A stretch of DNA of 64,000 nt from Dehalococcoides mccartyi 195 (GTDB lineage: Bacteria > Chloroflexota > Dehalococcoidia > Dehalococcoidales > Dehalococcoidaceae), in NCBI RefSeq assembly GCF_000011905.1, contig NC_002936.3, forward strand, positions 558,001 through 622,000, given 5' to 3'. The position numbers and the translations under genes were made by a program. Below, piece by piece: positions 17,110-25,795 of the stretch (positions are counted from its first letter, which is position 1; the number at the start of each line of letters is the position of its first letter). Under the pieces are notes generated by a model. It did not search any database and was not told the origin of the DNA. It saw nothing but the letters and a program-made list of their open reading frames with translations.

Positions 17110-18909
17110 ATGACAGTAGAATTCGGCAGGCAATCAGTTCTGGCAGATGTACGCTTATCTACTACCGCCAAGAGGGTACTAGAAAAACGTTATCTAAAGA
17201 AAGATGCCAACGGGCGGGTGATTGAAACGCCGGAGGATATGTTTCGCCGGGTTGCCAGAGTAGTGGCATCTGCCGAATGCAAATATGCACCAGGGGCGGA
17301 TACCAGCCGGATAGAAGATGAATTTTATCAGGCTATGTCCCGCCTGGAGTTTCTGCCGAATTCGCCCACTCTGTTAAATGCCGGGCGGCAGGTGGGGCAG
17401 CTTTCGGCCTGTTTTGTACTGCCGGTAGAGGATTCTATTGAGTCTATTTTTGATGCGGTCAAGCAGACAGCTCTTATTCATAAAAGCGGGGGCGGTACCG
17501 GATTTTCCTTTTCAAATCTCAGGCCTGCCGGAGACAAAGTAGGGGAATTAACAGAAGTAGCCGGAGGGCCGGTTTCTGTCATAAACATATTTTCCGCAGC
17601 AGCAGATTATGTGCGCCAGGGCGGGGTACGCCGCGGGTGTAATGCCGCTATTTTAGACGTAACCCATCCTGATATTCTCAAGTTTATATCCTGCAAGGGT
17701 GACCCTAATGCACTGACCAATTTCTACATTTCGGTTGTGGTCACCAGAGAGTTTATGACTAAAGTCCGCAGCGGTGAAGATTACGATATTATCAACCCTC
17801 ATACCGGCGAAGTAGTCCAGCGGCTCAATGCCGCCTGTGTGTTTGACTGTATTGTGGACCAGGCCTGGAAAACAGGTGACCCCGGTCTGGTATTTATAGA
17901 CCGGATAAATGATGATAACCCCACCCCGGAATTAGGCCGTATCAGGCATGTGAGCGGCTGTGGTGAGCAGACCCTTTTGCCGTATGAATCCTGCAATCTG
18001 GGTTCAATCTCCCTGCCCCGTATGCTTAAGCGTGACGGTGAGAGGGTAGTAGTAGACTATGAAAAACTGGGACGGACAGTCAAAATGGCTATCCGCTTTT
18101 TGGATAATGTAATAGATGTAAATAGATTCCCCACCCCTGAGATTGAAAAAGCCACCTTGCGTAACCGCAAGATAGGCTTGGGGGTGATGGGCTTTGCCGA
18201 TATGCTGGTTTTGATGGGTATACCATATAATTCCGAAGAGGCTATATTTCAGGCTGACCAGATAATGGAGTTTATCAAGGAAACCTCCCACCGTGCTTCG
18301 TCCAAACTGGCCGAAGCCAGAGGCTCTTTCCCTGCTTATGAGGGCAGTATTTATGACGTACCCGGCGGACGCCCCATGAGGAACGCCACCTGTACCAGTA
18401 TAGCCCCCACCGGCACCCTTTCCATTATCGCCGGGGTTTCTTCGGGCATAGAGCCTTCTTTCGCTATGGTATTCGTCAGGAATATTCTGGATGGTGAAAA
18501 TCTGCTGGAGATAAACCCCTATTTTGAGGAAATGGCCAGACGTGAGGGTTTTCATTCCAAAGAGCTGTTTGAAAAGCTGGTTTCGTCAAACCATCTGCAT
18601 GATATGGAGTGTGTGCCGGACTGGCTGAAACGGCTGCTGGTTACCGCTCACCGCATTCGCCCCGAATGGCATATCCGCATTCAGGCGGCTTTCCAAAAGT
18701 ATACTGACAATGCTGTTTCCAAGACGGTAAATTTCTCCCATGAAGCTACCCGTGAGGATATGGCCAATGTGTTTAATCTGGCCTACGACAAGGGTCTTAA
18801 AGGGATAACGGTTTACCGTGACGGAAGCCGGGCAGCCCAGCCTTTATGCACCAGTGAATCCGGCGTCAAGCTGGTAGACCAGTATCTGGATAACTGCTCT
18901 TGCCATTAG
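17110..18909 (+). CDS. nrdJ: Ribonucleotide reductase class II, adenosylcobalamin-dependent
   Basis: This is a 599-residue ribonucleotide reductase that makes deoxynucleotides anaerobically with B12. FLPNSPTLLNAG and QLSACFVLPV (C101) are in the N-terminal half, LPYESCNLGS gives the partner C295, and IAPTGTLSIIAGVSSGIEP is the phosphate-binding loop. The C-terminal CSC pair (NCSCH) probably re-reduces the active site. The catalytic block normally read as NPCGEQ is SGCGEQ here, so the radical Cys (C284) and Glu (E286) are kept but the Asn is Ser282. It is shorter than many NrdJ. It is coupled to the upstream radical SAM gene and overlaps the convergent gene by four bases. Confidence 0.93.
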   Translation: MTVEFGRQSVLADVRLSTTAKRVLEKRYLKKDANGRVIETPEDMFRRVARVVASAECKYAPGADTSRIEDEFYQAMSRLEFLPNSPTLLNAGRQVGQLSACFVLPVEDSIESIFDAVKQTALIHKSGGGTGFSFSNLRPAGDKVGELTEVAGGPVSVINIFSAAADYVRQGGVRRGCNAAILDVTHPDILKFISCKGDPNALTNFYISVVVTREFMTKVRSGEDYDIINPHTGEVVQRLNAACVFDCIVDQAWKTGDPGLVFIDRINDDNPTPELGRIRHVSGCGEQTLLPYESCNLGSISLPRMLKRDGERVVVDYEKLGRTVKMAIRFLDNVIDVNRFPTPEIEKATLRNRKIGLGVMGFADMLVLMGIPYNSEEAIFQADQIMEFIKETSHRASSKLAEARGSFPAYEGSIYDVPGGRPMRNATCTSIAPTGTLSIIAGVSSGIEPSFAMVFVRNILDGENLLEINPYFEEMARREGFHSKELFEKLVSSNHLHDMECVPDWLKRLLVTAHRIRPEWHIRIQAAFQKYTDNAVSKTVNFSHEATREDMANVFNLAYDKGLKGITVYRDGSRAAQPLCTSESGVKLVDQYLDNCSCH

Positions 18910-19910
18910 GTATTGTTGTTTACACGGGAAAAAACAGCTAAAATCTCCGGGTCAAACTGTGTGCCTGAACATCTCTTCAGTTCTTCCCAGGCTTCTTTAT
19001 CTGTCATTGCTTTGCGGTATGGCCTCAGGGAGGTCATGGCGTCATAGGCATCAGCCAGCGCCATTATCCTGGCGCCCAGCGGTATTTCCTCGCCCTTTAG
19101 TCCGTCAGGATATCCGCTCCCGTTGAAATGTTCGTGGTGGTGGCGGACTATTCTCAGGATTTCGCGGTCCTCGGTTATAGGGGAAAGAATACGTTCACCT
19201 ATGCCGGGGTGGGTTTTGATATGGGTGTATTCCTCTTCGGTCAGGTTGCCGGCCTTATTCAGGCAGGCACTTCTGATACCTATTTTGCCAATGTCATGCA
19301 CCAGCCCGGCCAGACGTATCTGCTCAATGGCAGCAACCGGCAGTTCCATAGCGCTGGCAATAGAAACCGAGGTTTCAGCTACCCGCTGTGAATGGCCTAT
19401 GGTATAGCTGTCTTTAGCTTCAAGCGCATAAGCCAGGGAAGTAATGGCGTTGAAAAAAGAACTGCGGATTTTTTCCGCCTGGTCTTTGATTTTTATTTCC
19501 AGATGCTGCTGGTAATCCCGGTTGTCCAGTACAAGGCGGCGTTTTTCCAGTGCCCGTTCTATGCTCATCATGACTGCATCCAGTTTAAAGGGTTTAGTCA
19601 CATAGTCATATGCACCCAGTTTCATGCAGGCTATAGCAGTATCGGTGTCGCTTATAGCTGTAGCCATTATAACTGCGGTATCAGGTGAGATAGTACGGAT
19701 TTCCGGGAAAATATCCATTCCGGAAAGGCCGGGCATTTTTATATCCAGTATGGCCAGTGAAACATCCTGGCTCTTTATTATTTCCATAGCTTCGGTGGCG
19801 TTTGAGGCGGTCAGGCATTTGTAGCCTTCGCTGGTTAGTTTCTGGTAAAGCAGGCGGCGTATTGTATCTTCGTCGTCCACTGTTAGAACGGTTTCATTTT
19901 TTGTAGTCAT
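18906..19910 (-). CDS. Response regulator with HD-GYP phosphodiesterase domain
   Basis: The 334-residue protein has a receiver domain (about 1-125, phospho-Asp in LAILDIKMPG) followed by an HD-GYP domain. LVHDIGKIG carries the HD pair, and HHEHFNGSGYPDGLKG contains the GYP signature, so it should hydrolyse cyclic di-GMP. RIMALADAYDAMTSLRPYR is also typical. It lies 26 bases after the PAS histidine kinase on the same strand and is probably its partner. The stop overlaps that of convergent nrdJ by four bases. Confidence 0.9.
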   Translation of the reverse strand: MTTKNETVLTVDDEDTIRRLLYQKLTSEGYKCLTASNATEAMEIIKSQDVSLAILDIKMPGLSGMDIFPEIRTISPDTAVIMATAISDTDTAIACMKLGAYDYVTKPFKLDAVMMSIERALEKRRLVLDNRDYQQHLEIKIKDQAEKIRSSFFNAITSLAYALEAKDSYTIGHSQRVAETSVSIASAMELPVAAIEQIRLAGLVHDIGKIGIRSACLNKAGNLTEEEYTHIKTHPGIGERILSPITEDREILRIVRHHHEHFNGSGYPDGLKGEEIPLGARIMALADAYDAMTSLRPYRKAMTDKEAWEELKRCSGTQFDPEILAVFSRVNNNT

Positions 19911-19936
19911 GCATACCCCTTAGAATGTCTGACAGT

Positions 19937-22498
19937 TTATTGGGCTGGCGGGTTGATTGGAAGCTCTATAAAAAAGGTAGCGCCCTTACCTTCGGAACTT
20001 TCTGCGTACAGTTTACCACCATGCTGGGTGATTATACCATGTCCGATGGATAATCCTAACCCCGTACCTTTGCCTACTTCTTTAGTAGTGAAAAACGGGT
20101 CAAATATACGATTTAAGACGTTTTCAGACATGCCCGGACCATCGTCCTTAATAGATATCCGGATATTATCTCCGAATCGGGAACTGGAGATAACTATAGT
20201 ACCCTCACCGTGTGCCTTGGTTATGAAATATTCGGCATTTATAATTATATTCAAAAGTACCTGCTGCATCTGAAAATAGTCCGCTTTTATTTCCGGCAGA
20301 TCTGCATCCAGATTGGTAACTATATGAATATTGTTTACCCTTTGTTCGTAGTTGCAGATATCAAGCACTTTGTGGATTAGCACATTCATATCCACCCAGT
20401 CTTTAGATGGTTCATGGCGGCGGGCAAATGCCAGCAGATTGCGGATTACTTCGGCTGCCCGCAGGGCTTCCTGGCTTATTATCTGGATATCACGCTGCAG
20501 GTCTTCGGGCAGTTTTTTTTCCTGAAGGAGTTCGGAAAATCCTATAACGCTGGTCAGGGGGTTATTAAGTTCATGAGCAAGCCCGGCGGCCATTTCACCT
20601 ACCGAAGCCAGTCTATCCGTTATCATCAGCTGGGCGGCCATTTTATGGTGCTCAGTGAGGTCTTTTAGGATATGGACAGTTCCCAGAGATTGCCCGTCTG
20701 TATCCAGAATGGGGTCAATGGTTTCCTGAAAATGCTTCTCAATAGTTTCTTCAAAGTAATTTATATACTGGGTCTTTTGGGTATCGGAAGCTACTAACTT
20801 GGGGCAGTTTACTTGAGGGCAATTGGTGTGGTGCAGCACCTCGTAGCATTTCTTGTTTAAGATTTCTTGCGGCTGGCAGTTCAAAGCTTTGGCAAAAGCC
20901 CGGTTTGCCCGCTGGATATTAAAATCATTATCCAGCAGAAACACTATTTCGGATATATTATCAAAGGTGATTCGCCATTCCTCGGCGGCATGTAGCAACT
21001 TGGCATATACATTCTTGCGTTCGGTTATATTCCTCACTACTGCACAGCAATAATCAACTCCCTCAAACTCCAGGAAATTGCACATCACGTCAATAGGTAG
21101 TTTCTGACCGTTTTTAGTAATCAGGGCAGTTTCCATAGCATATTTTATATCATGCTTTAGTCTGCCCCAGAGGGTCTTCCACCTTTCCGGAGTGCAGACA
21201 GGGTTTATATCCTCTACGGTTAAACTGCATAGCTCGTCATGGGTGTAGCCCAGTGACTGGTAGGCTGAGCGGTTGGCACCTATGATATTGCCGTTCTGAT
21301 TTACCCATATTATAAGATCTGCCGAATGTTCCATTGAGAAAGAGGTGAACTTTAGATGCTTTTCGGCTTCTTTGCGCTGGCGGATATTCCGGACTATGGC
21401 TATGTTGTATTCCATCTTGTCGTACTGAAGATAATTGGCGGTTATTTCCACTGGAATACTGCCGCCCTGTATATTCCGGTGAACAGATTCAAAGTGCAGG
21501 TAAGTACGGGCTTTCAGCTTTTCCCAATGTTTTTCCCAATCCGTCTGGCTGGTTATGAGGGTATCTATATCAGTAACTTTTAATTTGAGCAGGTCTTCGC
21601 GCTGGTAGCCAAGTGAGTCACAGGCTGATTGATTTACATCTACAAATTTACCCCCGGCATCAGTCCAGAATATTGCATCTGTAGCCCTTTCTACCGCAAA
21701 TCTGGTTAGCAGGAGCATTTTTTCAGACTTTTTGCAGATGGTGATATCTCTGGCAGAGAGCTGCAAGTATGGGGAAACAGTACCCGGGTTTATTATCTGG
21801 CTGTGGCCGGAAAGCCAGCAAGTCTGGCCATTTTTATGTATCAGGCGGATTTCAAAGGGCTGAATACTGTCATTTTGGCTGTTCTGGAGCATTTGGGCAA
21901 TACGCTCCCTTGCCTCCTCACTAAACAGCCCGCAGGACTGCCATTTATCACCGCTTATTTCACTTGCCGGATAACCGGTTGCTTCCTCAAATATCCGGTT
22001 GGCAAATAATAGTTTGCCGTCCGGTTCAAAACCTATTATCAGCGGCATAAGGGTAGGGGCTTCATCAAAAAAGGCCAGTTGATTGGGGTTATTCTGCACC
22101 TGGCCGTGACAGTGTATAAGGCAGATTAGTTTGCCCGAATAAAGTTTACATAACAATTCACCTGAGAGGGGTAATCCAGTTTTGCTGGGGATATAGCAGG
22201 GTATAGGGCCCAGGGGTGTTTTAAATTGTTTGGGTGTTTGGGTATCAAGGTTTAAACCAGCGGGTTTCAATATTTCATCTAACAAAGCAGGGTTAGACAG
22301 ATAATCAGCAGGCAAATAGCCGCTTAGAGCGGGTGTATTTGAACTGGCATAAATCAAGCGGAATGGGGAGGAGGTTTCAAATATAAATGCCATAGTTCGG
22401 GTACTTTCTATCATGGAAAGTATCTCGGCCAGGCAGGCACTTTCGGGCAAAACGCTTTGCTCTGCATTGGTGCGGCAGGATTTATATTGGTCTTGCAT
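19937..22498 (-). CDS. Multi-PAS sensor histidine kinase
   Basis: This is an 853-residue sensor kinase without clear membrane segments, so probably cytoplasmic. At least four PAS-type modules precede the kinase (ANRIFEEATGYPASEI, VDVNQSACDSLGYQREDLL, IGANRSAYQSLGYTHDEL, IQRANRAFAKALNC), several with PAC-like ends. The fourth contains several Cys (KKCYEVLHHTNCPQVNCPKLV), as seen where PAS domains bind a cofactor. The H-box is GLAHELNNPLTSVIGF near residue 640, and the ATPase has DDGPGMSENVLNRIFDPFFTTK and GTGLGLSIGHGI. It precedes the HD-GYP regulator. Confidence 0.92.
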   Translation of the reverse strand: MQDQYKSCRTNAEQSVLPESACLAEILSMIESTRTMAFIFETSSPFRLIYASSNTPALSGYLPADYLSNPALLDEILKPAGLNLDTQTPKQFKTPLGPIPCYIPSKTGLPLSGELLCKLYSGKLICLIHCHGQVQNNPNQLAFFDEAPTLMPLIIGFEPDGKLLFANRIFEEATGYPASEISGDKWQSCGLFSEEARERIAQMLQNSQNDSIQPFEIRLIHKNGQTCWLSGHSQIINPGTVSPYLQLSARDITICKKSEKMLLLTRFAVERATDAIFWTDAGGKFVDVNQSACDSLGYQREDLLKLKVTDIDTLITSQTDWEKHWEKLKARTYLHFESVHRNIQGGSIPVEITANYLQYDKMEYNIAIVRNIRQRKEAEKHLKFTSFSMEHSADLIIWVNQNGNIIGANRSAYQSLGYTHDELCSLTVEDINPVCTPERWKTLWGRLKHDIKYAMETALITKNGQKLPIDVMCNFLEFEGVDYCCAVVRNITERKNVYAKLLHAAEEWRITFDNISEIVFLLDNDFNIQRANRAFAKALNCQPQEILNKKCYEVLHHTNCPQVNCPKLVASDTQKTQYINYFEETIEKHFQETIDPILDTDGQSLGTVHILKDLTEHHKMAAQLMITDRLASVGEMAAGLAHELNNPLTSVIGFSELLQEKKLPEDLQRDIQIISQEALRAAEVIRNLLAFARRHEPSKDWVDMNVLIHKVLDICNYEQRVNNIHIVTNLDADLPEIKADYFQMQQVLLNIIINAEYFITKAHGEGTIVISSSRFGDNIRISIKDDGPGMSENVLNRIFDPFFTTKEVGKGTGLGLSIGHGIITQHGGKLYAESSEGKGATFFIELPINPPAQ

Positions 22499-22571
22499 AT
22501 CCTAACGCTTTTCTATACTTTGTTAAAGAAGCAGGCAGAGGTCTCATATATACCCAAGTATAACTGATTTT

Positions 22572-22580
22572 AGTATAGCA
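22572..22580 (-). promoter_or_regulatory. Possible promoter of the PAS kinase gene
   Basis: On the minus strand the sequence is TGCTATACT, an extended -10 lying 73 bases before the kinase start. The 154-base gap holds no other clear signal. Confidence 0.4.
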
Positions 22581-22652
22581 GGGGAAGTGCCCAGTTGTCA
22601 TGTGTTTTGTCAAAAAAAAGGCTTTGCTTCGGGAAAATAAAGACAAAAAGCA

Positions 22653-22994
22653 CTAAGGCTGCAAACCTTCGCGGCATTCGCGGTGTTTGAGACTGGGCTG
22701 GTAGTCACGGCAGGCCTGAGGTTTGAAATCATGAATGGTACACAGGGATAAATTGTCTACGCCGCGGCCCAGGAAAATACAGCCGTTTTCATTGTGGCGG
22801 ATTAGCATGGTGCGCTGGCCTGGCCAGCGTTTATCAGCGTATTTCTGCTTAAATTCTTCCAGACTTAGACTTAGATGTCCTGCAATTCTTTGAGCCTCAT
22901 CCATTTCCAAATGGGGCTGAAAGTGAGAGCAGCAGTTGCCGCAGCGTCTGCATTCAAAAACCTCAGTGTTTTCAATATCACTCATGGGCTTCAT
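22653..22994 (-). CDS. YkgJ-type CxxCxxCC cysteine-cluster protein
   Basis: This is a 113-residue protein of the UPF0153/YkgJ family. The N-terminal CRRCGNCC and the later cysteines of SLCTIHDFKPQACRDY are the conserved metal-binding set, thought to hold zinc or an iron-sulfur cluster. The function is unknown. The first Met is at 22994; a second at 22985 (MSDIENTEV) may be the real start. It is divergent from the surface protein gene. Confidence 0.8.
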   Translation of the reverse strand: MKPMSDIENTEVFECRRCGNCCSHFQPHLEMDEAQRIAGHLSLSLEEFKQKYADKRWPGQRTMLIRHNENGCIFLGRGVDNLSLCTIHDFKPQACRDYQPSLKHRECREGLQP

Positions 22995-23029
22995 TATAGA
23001 TGCCGGTTTATGCTATTATCAAGGTAATG

Positions 23030-23057
23030 TTGAATACTCATGTGTAAGTGATATAAT
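23030..23057 (+). promoter_or_regulatory. Promoter of the surface protein gene (near-leaderless)
   Basis: TTGAAT (23030-23035), 16 bases, then TATAAT (23052-23057) with an upstream TG make a strong promoter. The predicted start near 23064 leaves only about four bases before the ATG at 23068 and no ribosome binding site. Confidence 0.65.
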
Positions 23058-23067
23058 CATTAAAAAT

Positions 23068-24333
23068 ATGAAAAAGAAAAAAGACTACATAATTAGACTT
23101 TTAGCCACTCTGGTGATAAGCGGAGTGCTGTTTTTGGGTTCTCCCGTTGTAAACAAAGCAGCTCTGGAAGGTGAGTTGTCTTTTTCTGATATTATTCTCA
23201 AGGTAGGTGCTGAGCTGACCGTATATGGTCAGAATTTCCTGCGCCAGAGTGATATTAAGCTCTATTTTGATGATGAAGAGGTCGCCTTCGGGGCTACCAA
23301 CCAGCTGGGGGAGTTTACCCTTAGCTTTGTTGTTCCGCCATCAGGGCGGGGATTACACCTTATAAAGGCGCTGGATGCTGATTATAATACGGGCAGCGGG
23401 CTAGTTCTGATTGAAAGCTGGATTGACCTGTCAAAATCTGAGGCCGCCATTGGCGAGACTGTTAATATAAACGGTACAGGTTTTACTCCTTTAGCCTCGG
23501 TAAATTTTTATTACAATAACACCCCGCTGGAAGTAATTCCGGCTAATGTTAAAGCTGATATAACAGGCAGCTTTTCCGTGAGTTTTGCTGTTCCGGAGCG
23601 TTTTGCCGGAGTTTATCTGGTGGAAGTACGCCAGGGTGATTATATAAACAGCCAGAGTCTCAAGGCCAATGTCTGGCTGGATATTAACCCGGAAATAGGT
23701 CTGGGTAAATTAATTGATGTTGGAACGCAACTGAATATTTCCGGCAAAGGTTTTAAACCTAACGGCCAGGTAGATTTGCAGTATGATGGTGTTTCTTTAT
23801 TAAAGGTAAGTGTAGATGATAAGGGCACCTTCTTTGCCCAGATAGTTATTCCTTCAAGTGCATCTGCCAGCCACAGCCTGATACTGGATGACGGGCAGAA
23901 CCGGATAGTGCGTGAAATCTGGCTGGAAAATACGCCGCCGCCTGCACCTGATATAACAATACCTGTTTCGGGTGAGGCACTTGATGACCCCTTTACTTTC
24001 GGCTGGGCAGGGGTGAGTGATTCAAGCGGTGTTACCTATACTTTGCAAGTAGCCTCTGACAGCGGGTTCGGCAATATCCTCTTTGAGCTGAAAGATATAA
24101 AAACCAGCCAGTATATTCTGGCCGATAACCAGGACATAAATAATTCTTCGGCGGACACTTTTTACTGGCGGGTTCAGGCGGTTGACGGTGCCGGTAATGC
24201 AAGTGCCTGGTCTGAAACAGGTACTTTTACCAGGACTTCTCTGGTTCAAAATCTGGGTTTGGTAGTCGGGGTCGGTGTGGGGCTGGTGGCTATTATAATA
24301 TTTATGTGGTGGGCTATCCGGAACCGCCGTTAG
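23068..24333 (+). CDS. Membrane-anchored surface protein with tandem Ig-like repeats
   Basis: The 421-residue product has a positively charged N-terminus and a signal/anchor at residues 8-28. Three related ~85-residue repeats start near 45, 128 and 217; each has a V/IG..L.V.G..F block and ends in a SF.VP/IVIP strand with a short loop. They resemble IPT/TIG or Ig-like folds. Residues ~290-390 look like a fibronectin III-type module (FYWRVQAVDGAGNASAWSE). A C-terminal membrane helix (397-415) with RNRR anchors it, the body facing outside. The start at 23068 is set by the promoter just upstream; an in-frame ATG at 22936 lies inside the divergent gene. The role is unknown. Confidence 0.75.
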   Translation: MKKKKDYIIRLLATLVISGVLFLGSPVVNKAALEGELSFSDIILKVGAELTVYGQNFLRQSDIKLYFDDEEVAFGATNQLGEFTLSFVVPPSGRGLHLIKALDADYNTGSGLVLIESWIDLSKSEAAIGETVNINGTGFTPLASVNFYYNNTPLEVIPANVKADITGSFSVSFAVPERFAGVYLVEVRQGDYINSQSLKANVWLDINPEIGLGKLIDVGTQLNISGKGFKPNGQVDLQYDGVSLLKVSVDDKGTFFAQIVIPSSASASHSLILDDGQNRIVREIWLENTPPPAPDITIPVSGEALDDPFTFGWAGVSDSSGVTYTLQVASDSGFGNILFELKDIKTSQYILADNQDINNSSADTFYWRVQAVDGAGNASAWSETGTFTRTSLVQNLGLVVGVGVGLVAIIIFMWWAIRNRR

Positions 24334-24381
24334 TTCATAAAAAATATTTTTTGCCTTCCCCTGACCCACGTTTGGGCTTCC

Positions 24382-24409
24382 TTGACAGTAGCTATGTTTC
24401 GTGTAGAAT
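24382..24409 (+). promoter_or_regulatory. Promoter of the kamA operon
   Basis: A perfect TTGACA (24382-24387), a 16-base spacer and TAGAAT (24404-24409) predict a start near 24416. That start falls inside the 30-bp palindrome that follows. Confidence 0.8.
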
Positions 24410-24410
24410 A

Positions 24411-24440
24411 TTACTCACAATTATACGTAATTGTGAGTAA
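24411..24440 (+). promoter_or_regulatory. Perfect 13-bp inverted repeat, operator of kamA
   Basis: TTACTCACAATTA (24411-24423) and TAATTGTGAGTAA (24428-24440) are exact reverse complements around a four-base centre. The palindrome begins two bases after the -10 and covers the predicted transcription start, the usual place for a repressor site. It has no T-run, so it is not a terminator. The regulator is not identified; no regulator gene is adjacent except the Fur-type one 2.5 kb downstream. Confidence 0.75.
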
Positions 24441-24475
24441 ACGCCATAAATTCTTAAGGAGGCTTCAGGCCTAAC

Positions 24476-25795
24476 GTGACCACTACCGAAGAAAATAAAA
24501 ACACACAATCAGATGACCCTCTCGGCGCAGGTGCAGTCGAAACTTATGGCAAGGTAGACGATGAGCCTCCCAGTAGGCTTGGCCAAACAAAAAGATTTAG
24601 ACTTAAATATTTCCCCAAAGTAAGTGACCAGAACTGGAATGACTGGCACTGGCAGTTTAAAAACCGTGTTACTTCTGTAACAGAAATAGCAAGGTTTTTT
24701 CATTTGTCTGCAGAAGAATACAGGGATATGGAGGCCGTTTCTGCGGTTTTCCCCCTTTCCGCCACCCCTTATTACCTCAGTCTGGTAGATTTTGACAATG
24801 TAAATGACCCGGTAAAGTGTCAGCTTATGCCGGATACAGCTGAACTTAATTTTGATACCCGCTGCTGTTCTGACCCTTTGGAAGAGGCTCATAGTTCGGT
24901 AGTGCCTGGGCTGGTACACCGTTATCCTGACAGGGTGGTCATGGTGCTGACTGATATATGCCCGGTACTGTGCCGCCACTGCACCCGTAAAAGGGAATGG
25001 AAAAACGGCGGTTGGGTGCATACCCAGGCAGAGATAGATGCCATGCTGGCATATATACGCCAGCATCAGGTTATCCGGGACGTAATTATCTCCGGCGGTG
25101 ACCCCTTAACCCTGTCTACACCCCGCTTGGAAAGTGTTCTTTCGGCTCTGCGTTCAATACCCCATGTGGAAATTATCCGTATAGGTACCCGCTATCCTGT
25201 GGTCTTACCCCAGCGGATAGATGATGAACTATGCAATATGCTTTCCAAGTACGGTCCTATCTGGCTTAATACCCATTATAACCACCCTAATGAAATTACC
25301 GAAGAATCCCGTCAGGCCTGTGACCGTCTGGTCAGGGCGGGCGTACCTGTAAATAACCAGTCGGTACTTTTAAAAGGCATAAATGACAGTGTGTCTGTGC
25401 AGAAATCCCTTTGCCACAAGCTTTTAATGAGCAAAGTGCGCCCTTACTACCTTTTCCAGTGTGACAATGTGCAGGGTACAGAGCATTTCCATACCCCCAT
25501 TGAAACCGGGGTGGGGATTATTGAGGGCTTGCGCGGTTATACCTCCGGTTTGGCTGTGCCGAATTACGTTATAGACTTACCGGGTGGCGGCGGCAAAATA
25601 ACTATTCAGCCGGACTACGTGCTGGATAAACAGGCTGACGAATATATAATCCGTAATTACAAGGGTGATATAATCCGTTTTAAAAATCCGGGTGACCCCA
25701 AAGTTTACAGCAATACCGGCCGGACAGATTTACTTAATAATGCCGCTAAAATAAAGAGAGAAACAGATGCAGATAGGGCTGTCATACGATCTTAA
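24476..25795 (+). CDS. kamA: Lysine 2,3-aminomutase family radical SAM enzyme
   Basis: This is a 439-residue radical SAM/PLP aminomutase. CPVLCRHC gives C162, C166 and C169; DLPGGGGK contains the PLP lysine K374. The two acidic residues that hold the substrate side-chain amine in lysine 2,3-aminomutase appear to be kept (D330 in FQCDN, D367 in VIDLP); glutamate aminomutases differ there, so lysine to beta-lysine is the likely reaction. The start is GTG at 24476 with AAGGAGG 13 bases upstream. It overlaps the ATP-grasp gene by 29 bases. No ablB acetyltransferase follows, unlike osmolyte pathways. Confidence 0.88.
   Translation: MTTTEENKNTQSDDPLGAGAVETYGKVDDEPPSRLGQTKRFRLKYFPKVSDQNWNDWHWQFKNRVTSVTEIARFFHLSAEEYRDMEAVSAVFPLSATPYYLSLVDFDNVNDPVKCQLMPDTAELNFDTRCCSDPLEEAHSSVVPGLVHRYPDRVVMVLTDICPVLCRHCTRKREWKNGGWVHTQAEIDAMLAYIRQHQVIRDVIISGGDPLTLSTPRLESVLSALRSIPHVEIIRIGTRYPVVLPQRIDDELCNMLSKYGPIWLNTHYNHPNEITEESRQACDRLVRAGVPVNNQSVLLKGINDSVSVQKSLCHKLLMSKVRPYYLFQCDNVQGTEHFHTPIETGVGIIEGLRGYTSGLAVPNYVIDLPGGGGKITIQPDYVLDKQADEYIIRNYKGDIIRFKNPGDPKVYSNTGRTDLLNNAAKIKRETDADRAVIRS

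Noticed and set aside
22936-23067. Longer N-terminus for the surface protein
   Set aside because: The extra codons overlap the divergent gene and its promoter, and the signal-peptide start at 23068 fits the -10 element.
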